DNA of 64,000 bases from Oikopleura dioica. Taxonomy: Eukaryota > Chordata > Appendicularia > Copelata > Oikopleuridae. The notes beneath the pieces were generated by a model, which searched no databases, was not told where the DNA came from, and worked only from the letters and a program-made list of their open reading frames with translations. Below are positions 12,301 through 22,338 of the stretch, in pieces. The stretch spans positions 5,030,501-5,094,500 of the forward strand of contig OU015568.1 in NCBI GenBank assembly GCA_907165135.1, read 5' to 3'. The translations under genes and the position numbers were made by a program. How positions within the stretch are numbered: position 1 is the stretch's first letter; each line of letters begins with the position of its first letter.

Positions 12301-15300
12301 ATTTGGGCATGATTTTCACGTTTTTGATGAATTTTATTCAATTTTTTTGCTTGTTCTAAGTCATTTTTATCAAAATAAAGTTATTTTAGATGATTTAAAC
12401 GCTTCAAAATAGCTAAAAATGGTCAGAAAGACCATAATTTGGGTCTATTTTGATGCAAATTTTTTTATTTTTGAAAAAGCGGCCAATTTTTGAGTCTTTT
12501 TCAGATTCAAAATTCAGCCAATTTCGATCAAAACCGGCCAAATTTAGAGTAGGCAAATTTTGAGTTTTCACTGTACACCTTTATTTCGGAACAAATGTTA
12601 GATTTATGAATATTAAACCTTCGAAAAAGCCCTAGTGTTGCCAACGGCGATGACGAGAATCTCGTCACGTGGTCAGAAGCGCAACAGAAATGCAAAGAAG
12701 TTGGCGGCTATTTAGCAACAATTGACGATCAAGCTGAGCAAGATCATGTCGCTGCGATTATGCACCAGAAACAAGGAATCAATGAGTGCTGGATCGGGCT
12801 TACTGACAAGGGACATCCGAATTGGTACGACAAGTGGGCAGAAACGGGCGAACAAGTTCGCTACACAAACTGGGGCATGGGCGAGCCAAACAGCGGAAAC
12901 AGCGACAGCTGCGTTCGAATGTTCCGAGGAGGGCCTCAGAAAGGAAAATGGGATGATTACGGATGCGACAATCTTGCCAGTTTTATTTGCGAGAAACCCA
13001 AGGTCCCTGTGAATTCTCTAGAACCAGATCACGAAAAGTGCAAAGTCGGTTGGGAGCCGTTTGGCAACCGATGCTACAAATTCGTCCAAAGCCCGGAGGA
13101 ATGGAGCTGGGCAAAGCACAACTGCCGTGGCCTCGGGGGAGAATTGGCGGCGATTCATGATGCAAGTGTGAATTCCTTTATCGCCTCTAGAATTGCTGAA
13201 AACACGCTTGATCATCACAACTACTGGATTGGTTTGTTCTCTGAATCGAAACTCGGAACTGGGGAATATTTCAAATGGATTTCAAAGGAGCCTGTCGACT
13301 TTACCAACTGGGACACGAATGAGCCGGGCACTGCGAATGAGTGTGCTCCTGTGTGGACCTATCGTGGGGAAGAACAAACAGGCTGCATTGATAAGGGTCT
13401 CCCAGGCCAGCTTGTAGGAGAATGGTGCTCTCCAAATGAAGAGTTCACTGGAGCATTTATCGCTTGTGAAGAAGGAACTGGTCTGAAAAAGGAAACCGAG
13501 TGCACTGCCATGAACAAAGAGAATGGCAAGTGGGGATATCCCAATGAAGGTACGATGATATCAATTCTTAATCATTTGACCTGATTAAAGAATTTCTAAA
13601 AAGAATAATTTATTTTGAACTTTCTGTTTTCTTTCTGTCAGTTTTTGACAGTTTTTTTGAAAAATCAAAAAGAGAGAAATAGAGATATGATTTCAGTTTA
13701 TTTTCAGGTGATGGAGCCAGACAATGCTGGGAAAAATACAATTACGTTTGCGACATGATGATGGAGGGAGAATCTCGTCCAACGATTCCCTCTGAGCCAA
13801 TTGATGACACTCCTTGCAAGACTTCTGAAGGTTGGTATGGATATGATGGCGGCAGCAAATGCTACAAATTTGACAATGAACCAGCAAGTTGGGATAATGC
13901 GAAGAAACACTGTAATGCGTACGGAGCCTCGGCCCATTTGGTCGCGCTGCATAGCTATAGTCAGGAACAGCGACTTTTGCCGATTTTATCAGAGCATGGA
14001 AAAGGAGTCGATCATTTCTGGATCGGTTTGAGCACAAACGGCGTCTCTGGCTACCGATGGGTCGATTTCTCGCCCGTTGACTATGTGAACTGGGCTACAA
14101 ACGAGCCAAACAACCACAACGGCGAAGAAAACTGCGTTGAAATGATCAATTACGGCCTCTTTTCTGCCTGGAATGACTATTTCTGCTACTCAACGAAGGC
14201 TTACATTTGCGAAATCGACCGTTCAGAAACCCCACAGACTCCAACTGTGCCTCCAACAACGCCGCCACAACTTGATCCACGATGCAACCAAGAAGACTTC
14301 CCCGATGTGAAGTTTTATTCTACAAGAGTGGACGTCAATGGGCTGGACAAGACAAAATGCGTAGCTTTTATTCCAGAATTGGATAGCTGGACTACTGCAG
14401 ATCGATACTGCCATCAGTTCAATGGTGGATCGGGAAGATTGATTGCTATTCATAGTCAGAAAGAAGTGGAATTCGCAATAACTGTTTTGGCTGCTCAAGA
14501 AGATCAGTCAACGGAAAAGTCATGGATCGGTCTCCAACAGCCCTTCCCTGGAGAGCAATACAGCTGGACTGATGGAACTCTTCAGGACTTCTCATTTTGG
14601 GCCGGATCGCAGCCGAACAATGACAATGGTAAAAAGACCTGCGCGGAGATGGATGTCAATACTGGCCTTTGGGTCGCCGCTGATTGTTCAAAGAAACAAC
14701 AAGGACTTTGTCAATTTATCCTAAACGAAGGTGGTGCTCCTCCTCCACCACCACCTGATTTTGACCAAACTGGTGGGTGTCCTGAAGGATGGTATCGATA
14801 CAGAAAACGATGTTTCCAGTTCAATGGACTTGATACAATGAGTCCCGAGCGATTAGGATTCGAAGCTGCAGAAGCAAAATGCGTCGAACAAGGAGGTCAT
14901 TTGGCATCGATTTACGACAACTACTACAACTGTAAGTTTTTTAAAAGTAAAGGGAGGTTTATTCACAGTAATGCGCTTGCTCACAGATTTAATTAAACTT
15001 GCAAACAACGGATATTAACAGTGGACGAGAAACCGTATATGGCCAGTTGTTCCCAACCATGGCGGCATTTTCCCATACCAGCCCTTAGGCCCCAAGGGTG
15101 ATTTATTCCTCAGCGGCGTCCTCATCGGTCTGACCGTGAGTGATGGTGTAGACGAGGGCCTTGTAGTCAAGGTTGCCTTGGTCGTCCTTGGAGGCGGCGG
15201 CAAGGAGGACATCGAGTTCTTCCTGGGAGAATCGGTCGGCCTTGGTGGTAAGGACTTCACCAAGGTACTGGGAGGGGATGGTGCCGGTGTTCTCGGGGTC

Positions 15301-18300
15301 GAAGACCTTGAAGGCGTTGCCAATGACTTCCTCGGAGTCAGTGCCGTGGAGCTTGTCAGCCAACATGTTCAAGAAGACGGTGAAGTTGATTGGGCCGGGA
15401 GCTTCAGCAAGCATGGCATCCATGGTAGAGTCGAGGCAGGAAGCGCCGAGGGACTCGTAGGTGGCCTGGAGATCACCCTTGTCGATGAAACCGTCTCGGT
15501 TAGCGTCGATCATACCGAAGGCTTCCTTGAACTCCTGGATCTGGGAGGGCTCGAACATCGAGAAGACGTTCGATGCCTGCTTCTTGGACTTCTTTCCCTT
15601 TCCCTTTGGCATGTTGAAAGTTTTTCTAGAAAAGAAAGTTAGACCCCGATATTTTCTTTGTTTCCTTACCGAGGACAAGATCAAATCTCTTGACTAAAGT
15701 TCCCTTTACCTCGGTCTGTATTTATAAGATCGAGGTGTCAGCAGTCCTCAGCAGTCCTGCTAAGCTGAGAGTTGCTCACTATTTTCCTGGCGTGGTCCCT
15801 GAGCAGCTGTTCCCAAAATACATCCTTATTTAGAAATATGAAAGTGAACTTCTTCTTTTTCAGCTTTCTTGTCTTCCATCCTCTTCCGCGGACCATCAAA
15901 GAACCTCCTCATTGGACTCAAATACAACGGACTCGCTTTCCCCAGCTGGACTGATGATCAAGGACTGACGTTCACAAACTGGGGGCCAAATGAGCCCAGC
16001 AACGCGGCGAATAAATGCGTGGAGCTACTGTATCATGGAACAGGAATTTACACTCCTGGACACTGGCAAACTGTAGATTGTGATCAGAAAAGACCGTTCG
16101 TTTGCCAGCTCAAGTTAGATTCCCAGTACCCGGATGATCCTAATCAAGGTACTTTTTAGAATCAATTTTGTTGCTCACATTTTTCTAGCTCCTAATCCCA
16201 ACAACTGTCCAACGGGCTACTATCCTTACGACACTTCTTGCTACAAACTCAACTCCGCAGCTGCAAGCCGTTCTCAAGCTCGCGCCAACTGCGAGAGCGA
16301 GAGCCACAGTAATCGAGGATTTGCTGGGCTTGTAACTGTCTGGAACGAGCATGAATCCCAATTTGTTTCTTCAATGCTTTGGGGACAAAATAACAATCTC
16401 TGGCTCGGAATGAACTTTGCTTATGATGCGGACATCGGAAGGGCAAATTATTACTGGGATGATAATTTCCCAATCGGTAGGAAAAATTTTGAGATGGAGT
16501 GAATTTATTTATAGTGTTTACAAACTGGGGACATGATGAGCCTAAGTCGTCGACTGATGCACAGGGATATGTTGAGCTTTTCAAAGATGGAACTTGGGGA
16601 ATCTCGAATTCGACTTCAGGAAATGTTTTTAAAGAAAACCATAAAAGACATAAATTCTTTAGAAATAGATATTTTGCTCAGTATTATTATACTGAGCATG
16701 ATTTTATTGACTCTATTGCAGTTCGGGTATCTCTCTGTCCTAATCTCTACTAAATACCGAGGATTTTTAGCATTTACCCCGAAAATTTCCTAAGTATCGA
16801 TATTTGGAAATCTGAGTTTGGCTAAAGCCAATCGAATGTCTCGAGACACGTAGTGGTGCGCTGTTCGGGGTAAATTGGTAATAAATTTTATTCTACTGCC
16901 TAAAACTTAGGCCCTAAGTAGGAATTTCATTTAAAACGAATGAAAAGCATCCTTACCATACATCTGCAAAATCGAAACGGTACCCACTCCAAATCCTGAC
17001 ACCGACCTTGGCGAATCCTCTTGCGAACCCGGCTGGCATCTTCTATTCACTGACAAGGGCGAAGAAGATCTCGACGGAAAATACTGCTACAGGAACTGCT
17101 TTCATAACTCCTCATAAAAAAAGATTGCAATAGAAAATTTTATGAAATCAAAAAAGAGAGCGACTCGAGCCAAAAGAATTTGGTGATGCTTATGCTGACT
17201 GCAACATCTTCGGCGCCACGATTATGTCAATTCATTCAGAGTTTGAGGATAAATTTGCGCAGAGTATCATCGGACACGACAATGCCTGGCTTGGAGCCAT
17301 CAACATGCCTGATGGAAACGGAGAAGTCTATCCGACAGGTTTCTTTGAAAAACAAGCATTTCTTCAGCATAAATTTAAGGATGGCAGTGGCTCGACGAAA
17401 CAGCATTCAAGTACACTAACTGGGCTGAAGGAGAGCCTTCTCTAAACGGCGACGAGTACTGCCTCGAGCTTTGGACTAATGGATTCTGGAATGATGTTGC
17501 TTGCACAGGAAGAAAGCCCTATGTTTGCCAGAAACGGTCAATTCACTCTTTCTGCGCTGTTCCAGGACCAGGTAAATTCGAGCTCGAAAACAAGGGGAAA
17601 CGGGACAAAACCCTGACACCCCCCGCCAGCCGAGATACTGCACCTCGCTACCAGTCCTCGCTTATGTATTTAGATCGACAACTTTGTGGTCCTATTAACA
17701 TCGACGAAATGGAATGCGCAGATGGATTCGGCTGTTGCTGGGATCCCGAAATCGATCAGTGTTTCCGACCAGAAAGTACTTTCCAGTGCTTGGAAATGGG
17801 TGGAACTTGCAAGCCAAAAGATTACATTGACTGTAACAGAGGAATTGGACCTGGAGCGGATATTTGTCCTCAGGTACGATTTCTATAGAAAGCGCGAAAG
17901 ACTGAAATCATCAGGATAAACGATGCTGCCTCGACTGTCAAACAGATCAATGCCAGAAAGAAGAGGATCAATGGCAAGCTGATGATGGCGAGTGTCTTCT
18001 TGCACAAGGCCAGTGTATTTTCGACTCGTTGAGCTGCTCTCAAGTGATTGGAGATGGAGGTGTTTTTGGCAATGAAGAGTGCGGTGGTCCAGATGATCGG
18101 AGATGCTGCAAAAAACCAACAGGTAAAAATGAGTAAAATCGAAGTCTTCAACAAGCCTTAAGGCCCATCGACGGTTACAATTACTGTCACAGTCCCTGGA
18201 TCAACTGGAACAACTGAACCAAGTGGTGGCGGTCTAAGTGGAGGAGCAATTTTTGGGATCGTCTTTGGCGTCATTTGCTCGATCATCATTGCTGGCACGA

Positions 18301-18506
18301 TTGCATATTTCTCTGGAAAGAACAAGAGCAGTGCACCTCTTGGTAAGAAATGAGAAACTGTTATCGATTTTATTTCTTTTTCAGTGCCACAAGCAAGTGT
18401 TTCGAACCCGATCACGTACGGAAAAGATGAAGAGGAGGAAGATGCAACCTACATGGGTCAGATGAATCCTGCCTTCCAAGAAAATGCTGAAGATACGAAA
18501 GAATAG
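6337..18506 (+). CDS. Giant multi-domain C-type lectin receptor (type I membrane)
   Basis: About 18 exons encode roughly 2,740 residues. A short signal peptide (MRILALVLGLTQAQ) leads into about 13 C-type lectin domains, recognised by repeated W-I-G-L, WND/WDD and final Cys motifs. Two F5/8C discoidin domains (about 9340-10230 and 10760-11455) and an LCCL domain (about 11520-11780) sit in the middle. A trefoil-like Cys-rich segment with a GCCWD motif (about 17690-17770) and a second Cys cluster precede one membrane segment (about 18239-18310) and an acidic tail. The lectin domain at 13816-14210 has an EPN motif and WND, as in mannose-type calcium sites; the domain at 14281-14720 has QPN. Exons: 6337-6428, 6501-7952, 8150-8706, 9024-9581, 9975-10781, 11117-11839, 12636-13549, 13708-14931, 15864-16148, 16189-16476, 16515-16619, 16948-17092, 17157-17338, 17380-17571, 17674-17873, 17915-18122, 18163-18342, 18385-18506. 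Five introns are GA-AG. The 11839/12636 junction is unresolved. Introns 6 and 8 hold antisense genes. AATAAA lies near 18540. Confidence 0.8.
11859..12132 (-). CDS. Small secreted protein nested in a lectin-gene intron
   Basis: Two exons on the strand opposite to the host gene: 12132-12103 and 12059-11859, joined by a 43 nt GT-AG intron in phase 0. The product is 76 residues. It begins with a hydrophobic leader (MKILILIPFQLTMAF), consistent with a signal peptide, followed by a polar region containing NIPNVNENRPEG and a C-terminus ending KKASME. The TAA stop lies inside an AATAAA signal (11858-11863 on the complement). I recognise no family. It could be a secreted peptide or peptide precursor; no clean dibasic repeat pattern supports that strongly. 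Phase-consistent splicing and the leader make it a likely real gene. Confidence 0.55.
12177..12574. mobile_element. Mariner-like MITE with TA target duplication
   Basis: The element starts CAGTGAAAACTCAAAA and ends with the complement (TTTTGAGTTTTCACTG), flanked on both sides by TA (12175-12176 and 12575-12576). Internal copies of a GGCCAAATTTTGAG-like motif add sub-terminal inverted structure. Length is 398 bp with no open frame of note, so it is non-autonomous. The TA duplication and CAGTG ends fit the Tc1/mariner superfamily. It lies in lectin-gene intron 6, directly upstream of the nested secreted gene. Confidence 0.75.
15103..15612 (-). CDS. Myosin regulatory light chain (MLC2 type)
   Basis: An intronless coding region of 169 residues starts at MPKGKGKKSKKQ. 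The N-terminus carries the basic stretch and the SNVFSMFEPSQIQEFKEAF segment typical of regulatory light chains. The first EF-hand loop (DANRDGFIDKGD) has the divalent-cation ligands and ends in Asp, as in this family. The residue corresponding to vertebrate phospho-Ser19 is kept (QASNVF), while the preceding Thr is Ala. A GT-AG intron of about 40 nt lies in the 5' untranslated region between about 15670 and 15627. The gene is antisense and fully inside lectin-gene intron 8 (14932-15863). Its TAA stop is part of an AATAAA signal (15102-15107). Expected role: binding the myosin heavy-chain neck in muscle. Confidence 0.9.
   Translation of the reverse strand: MPKGKGKKSKKQASNVFSMFEPSQIQEFKEAFGMIDANRDGFIDKGDLQATYESLGASCLDSTMDAMLAEAPGPINFTVFLNMLADKLHGTDSEEVIGNAFKVFDPENTGTIPSQYLGEVLTTKADRFSQEELDVLLAAASKDDQGNLDYKALVYTITHGQTDEDAAEE
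15719..15726 (-). promoter_or_regulatory. TATA box of the nested myosin light-chain gene
   Basis: The minus strand reads TATAAATA, about 110 bases upstream of the start codon and about 50 upstream of the 5' UTR intron. Its position and form suit a strong tissue-specific promoter located inside the host intron. Confidence 0.6.
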
Positions 18507-18619
18507 CTTTCTGCAGCTGCTGTAAATACAAAACTGACAAATAAAGCACTTCATATTTATTCAACAAAGGAGAAATACTCTTCGCAGTAGATATTTTATT
18601 GAGCAAAATGGGATTCGCG

Positions 18620-20301
18620 CTATCGGTATTCATAGGGATTTCCGTCGGCAAGCGATTTTCTTCTCGACCGTGGGGCGATAAAACAGATCCAAAAGAAATT
18701 AAGAAGAAAAGCAACTCCAATTATGTATAGAGGATATTTAAAATAGCTATATCCCTGAAAACTGTACCAAATAAGCAAAACGCACAGAGCATACTGGATT
18801 TGATGGATAATTGTATTGATCGCTCCCTGAATTATTCAATATCAAATGATGTAGTTTTATACATACAAATATTCGAGACTCATCGTCCAAATCAGGGCTG
18901 GCAAATTAGGGTCCCGCCAGCCGCACTAATTTGAGTTAGAACCCTATTGTTAGAACCCTAACTCTCATTTTATAACTTTTTAGTGCGGTTAGTACGAGTT
19001 GGAAAAAGCCGCACTAAAATCGTCCTAAAAGAGGCGCGCGCTTATTGGTGCGCCAATCATGGCGGGTCATTCGTTTTTCTCATCCAATCAGCTCCATTCT
19101 TTTTTCAATCTTCCACCAATTTGTCCTCCGCGCCTGGTGGTAAGCGCGCGCCGATTGGATGATGAAAAAGAGCCTCATAATTAGTACGGTTAGGGCGGCG
19201 ATTCAGTCCTAATAGACGAAAAAATATCAAGGAAAAAAATAGGACGGGTAGGACGGGGATGCCGCACTAATTCGCACTAATTTTGAGTTAGAACCCTAAC
19301 AATTTTTCGGTAGTGCGGCTGTTAGGACCCTAATTTGCCAGCCCTGGTCCAAATCATAGAAAATGATCTTTGTTGTTGAAAGAAGCAAATCCTTCTTTGA
19401 TTTTCTTTCTTCAAAAAGCCAAATTGCAAAACAATGTGCGAGCATAGGAAGTCCGAAGAAAATAAGAACTAGTGTCCGCTCGGAGAGACCGTTTTCATAT
19501 ATAACACTCCGTGGTTCAGTTGAGATTTCCGCAATATGATCATAATAATTAACTGCTGTAATTCCTATGAGAGCGATATACAGCACCAAAACAATAACTT
19601 TCGTAAGTATTTGAAAAGAAAACTAAAGATGTGTTTGTTAATTAATAACAATTATTATGTTTTTACCATAATGAATAAGAATGCGACCCGAAAAATATTG
19701 AGCTCGCCGTCATACTGCAAGGTTTTCTTTTGCGACGTTATCGACCAAGAAAATGAAAGAAGCGAGAGGAAAGCAGAATAAACAGCATATATATTTATGG
19801 GATCAATATCTGACCACTCAGATATTCCAATATAAATTTGTAGCAAAATCTTCAAGAAAATAAAAAAAAAATGATTTTTGATTTTAAAAACCTGAGGAGC
19901 CGATTCAAGAGCAGCTTCAACAAATCTTATTTTAATCATTTCTTTTTGTAAAGAAAGATCATCTGTATTCCGTCGTTTCCAAAAGTGATAAACTGGCCCC
20001 AATAAAAAGATATGCATGATAATAAAAATTGGTGATTTTCGATCATTCGATAGTTTTTCCGACGTAAAAGAAAGATATGCTGATAATGTACCAGCAAATA
20101 GAACGATCCCAAGCGTCAAGGCTGCCCAGTTATAGTCTTCATTGATTAAGTAGTTTATCGCCAGGAAAATATCAGAGCTTTTGAAAGTTTATAATAATGG
20201 ATTGCTTAAAGAACCTACCCAACATCAAGAATATAAAGACAAATCCTTGCAATTACTGCAACAAAAGCGTATGCCTTTTTTATTTCATTTTTTATGCTCA
20301 T
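18620..20301 (-). pseudogene. XK-related (XKR) membrane protein gene, coding exon split by a transposon
   Basis: Five exons on the minus strand: 20301-20219, 20177-19891, 19849-19668, 19622-18867 (with an inserted element) and 18826-18620. The protein shows XKR hallmarks: DVGSDIFLAINYL in the first membrane segment and ALESAPQ followed by LLQIYIG. Several further membrane helices follow. XKR proteins are multi-pass plasma membrane proteins, some of which scramble phospholipids. Exon 4 carries a 454 bp hAT-like insertion (18893-19346) plus an 8 bp duplication. Taking out the element and one duplication copy restores an open frame (YDLD to DESRIF) that joins exon 5 in phase. As assembled, the frame ends inside the element unless RNA processing removes it. 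It may be a broken allele, or the element may be spliced. Its 3' end converges with that of the lectin gene. Confidence 0.75.
18893..19346. mobile_element. hAT-like non-autonomous element in an XKR exon
   Basis: The terminal inverted repeats read CAGGGCTGGCAAATTAGGGT at one end and the complement at the other. The 8 bp target duplication GTCCAAAT (18885-18892 and 19347-19354) fits the hAT preference nTnnnnAn. Inner inverted copies of a GTTAGGGTTCTAACTC-like motif and of GCCGCACTAA are present. No transposase frame is present. The sharp duplication suggests a recent insertion. Confidence 0.85.
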
Positions 20302-20588
20302 TTCGAAAATGACTTTCTAAATCAATACTCTTGAATATCAGTCTCTTCCTCAAACAATATGAAGCTAATCTGCAGATTCAATTCATTTATATACCTTCTG
20401 GATCAAAGGCCCAAACTTTCATGATTCTTTCAACTTGAAGCCGCGTATAAACATTTCAAAGGATCCTATTTGTCCACTTCCTGGTTAATGACATGAATTA
20501 TTGCCGGATATCTAAATGAGAGAAAAAAGTCTTTTGGTGAATAATTTATTGATTTCTTCTAAGAGAATTTTTAGAAATGAAGTTGAGA

Positions 20589-21206
20589 TCAGCTCAGAAC
20601 AATATTCCAGGCACAATTGAAAATAAAATACATGTAAACGATGCTTGCTGACATGATCAAAAACATAATCACAGTCATCCATATTGCCATTGATCTCTCA
20701 GCTTGAAGATTCACCAACTCACTCGCCTCAGTTGGAATGACCAGATTTGTCTGTGGAGGAGGAGCAGTTTTCTCATTCGATTGAGGAATCGTTGGAGCAG
20801 GTGCTCCTTGGTAGGATCCTTCAGCAGCATAAACAGTAATCAACGAGCTGGTGGAGAAGGTGACTTTGACGTGATCGACGAAGCTGACAAAGGAAATGAT
20901 TCCGACGAATCCGATCAAGAACCAGGCGATCACGTGAGCGTAGTTGTCCCACCAGCCGATCCAGTAGTATCCGATGCAGAAGGTCAGAGCGGCGGCGAAT
21001 TCGAAAAATCCGATGGCGCCCAACTGAGCGCTAGCAGTGCGGCTTCTTGAGAGTCCTATTTGAAAGCTTGCGCTTTGAGGAAGACAGATTGTCACGACGA
21101 AAACGAGTCCAAAGATAACCCACATCATGATCTCGCTGATCCAGTAGGAGGACCGATAGCAGGAGGAGTATCTTGGGTCGGCTTCGGCTGCTTCGTAAAA
21201 GTGCAT
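20589..21206 (-). CDS. Four-TM membrane protein, family unknown
   Basis: A single exon of 205 residues. Four hydrophobic segments are visible at about residues 24-43, 62-82, 90-112 and 172-197, with a Pro-rich hydrophilic loop (residues about 128-165, containing APAPTIPQSNEK) between the third and fourth. The overall four-helix plan recalls MARVEL or tetraspan proteins, but I see no diagnostic CCG or other family motif. A TATAAAA box lies on the minus strand at 21267-21273 and an AATAAA signal near 20545, so it is a compact self-contained gene. It does not show features of the adjacent XKR gene. Confidence 0.7.
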   Translation of the reverse strand: MHFYEAAEADPRYSSCYRSSYWISEIMMWVIFGLVFVVTICLPQSASFQIGLSRSRTASAQLGAIGFFEFAAALTFCIGYYWIGWWDNYAHVIAWFLIGFVGIISFVSFVDHVKVTFSTSSLITVYAAEGSYQGAPAPTIPQSNEKTAPPPQTNLVIPTEASELVNLQAERSMAIWMTVIMFLIMSASIVYMYFIFNCAWNIVLS

Positions 21207-21266
21207 TTCTTGATTTTTCGATTGTCGATTCTTATGAAATCTGATCGACTTGATTCAAGAATCAGA

Positions 21267-21273
21267 TTTTATA
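21267..21273 (-). promoter_or_regulatory. TATA box of the four-TM gene
   Basis: The minus strand reads TATAAAA about 60 bases upstream of the start codon at 21206. Confidence 0.5.
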
Positions 21274-21289
21274 CATGGCGATAGGAAAA

Positions 21290-22338
21290 TAATAGGACAA
21301 GTAAATATAGGTTTCCACCATAGATGCATTGATTTTGCGTCTTTCCGTTGCTCATTCCTACATGCATCGCGCTCAATTTGTACAGTGACTCAAGGTCGAT
21401 ACAGTATTGACAATTCTGTATCAAGGGCATTTTTGGCATGCACTTCGCTAAGCAAAGATACTGTAGCAATGTTTTTACTTGCTTTCAAAAATAAAAAAAA
21501 CTTAACCACATGTTTATTTATTACTATTTATAAAATTATTAACTAATTACAAATTTTGTTAACTATTGTTATCTAAATTTTTCATGTTAAATTTCCAATT
21601 ATCAGGTTTTGATTCTGAATTTTTGAACAGATCATTCGAAATAAATAATTTATTTATAAATAATAAATAATAAATAATATATTTTAAAACAATGTTTTTA
21701 TCATTTCAGATCAGACTATTTGAGTGGCAAAAATTCAATTATTAATAATTATTTCAGTAAAAAATCATAAGCCAAAAATATTTTTAGTGATAATAAATTT
21801 GACACCGAAATAGCCTTATTTGAAATATTAAAAATGACTCATTTCAAACAGACTATCCGAAAACTCAGAAATAAATCCTGAAAAGTGAGCCGCCAAGGGT
21901 TGCCACGCAGTTTGAAAGAAACAAAAAGCGTGGCAACCCTTGGCGCGAAAAGTTTCATTGTGTGTTAGCGTGTTTGCGTTGTGGATGGTGGATCGATTGT
22001 ATCTGGTGCGTAGGTGTCTCCCCCACAACCGGCGCGTCATATTTCGAGCTGGCTCGTTGGCCCTGGAGAGGGGCGACCCGCGAGGGCTGCTGCTGCTCGT
22101 GGCCGAGGCCAGTCACACACACACACTGAAACCAGGAGCGCTCATTTCACTTCGGAGCCTCTCCAATTCGCGAAATATCACACACACAAATCCACACTAT
22201 CCAGAAAAAGATTCAGATTTAGCAGAAGAACCTTCTTTCTTTAAGATTATTTTTGTAAGGAGCTTTACTTTTCTTAAGGGTGTCCCCCTTTTTTCGAAAA
22301 AAAGCTCTTTTTCCTTACCCTTGGCTTTTTAGGCAAAT
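21290..22338. other. Intergenic DNA between divergent four-TM and zinc-finger genes
   Basis: AT-rich DNA (21480-21870, with repeated ATAAATAATAA runs) gives way to a GC-richer part (21880-22180) containing an 18 bp inverted repeat, listed separately, and CA-rich runs near 22112 and 22180. The latter probably forms the promoter and 5' leader of the zinc-finger gene. No exon is visible. Confidence 0.45.
21891..21945. repeat. Perfect 18 bp inverted repeat upstream of the zinc-finger gene
   Basis: CGCCAAGGGTTGCCACGC at 21891-21908 is repeated as its exact complement at 21928-21945, with a 19-base spacer. It can form a stable hairpin or act as a paired protein-binding site. It could also be the remnant of a small inverted-repeat transposon; no flanking duplication is obvious. 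Confidence 0.7.

Noticed and set aside
15136-15642. Long plus-strand frame opposite the myosin light chain
   Set aside because: Codon-biased coding DNA gives open complements; the minus strand encodes a recognised protein.
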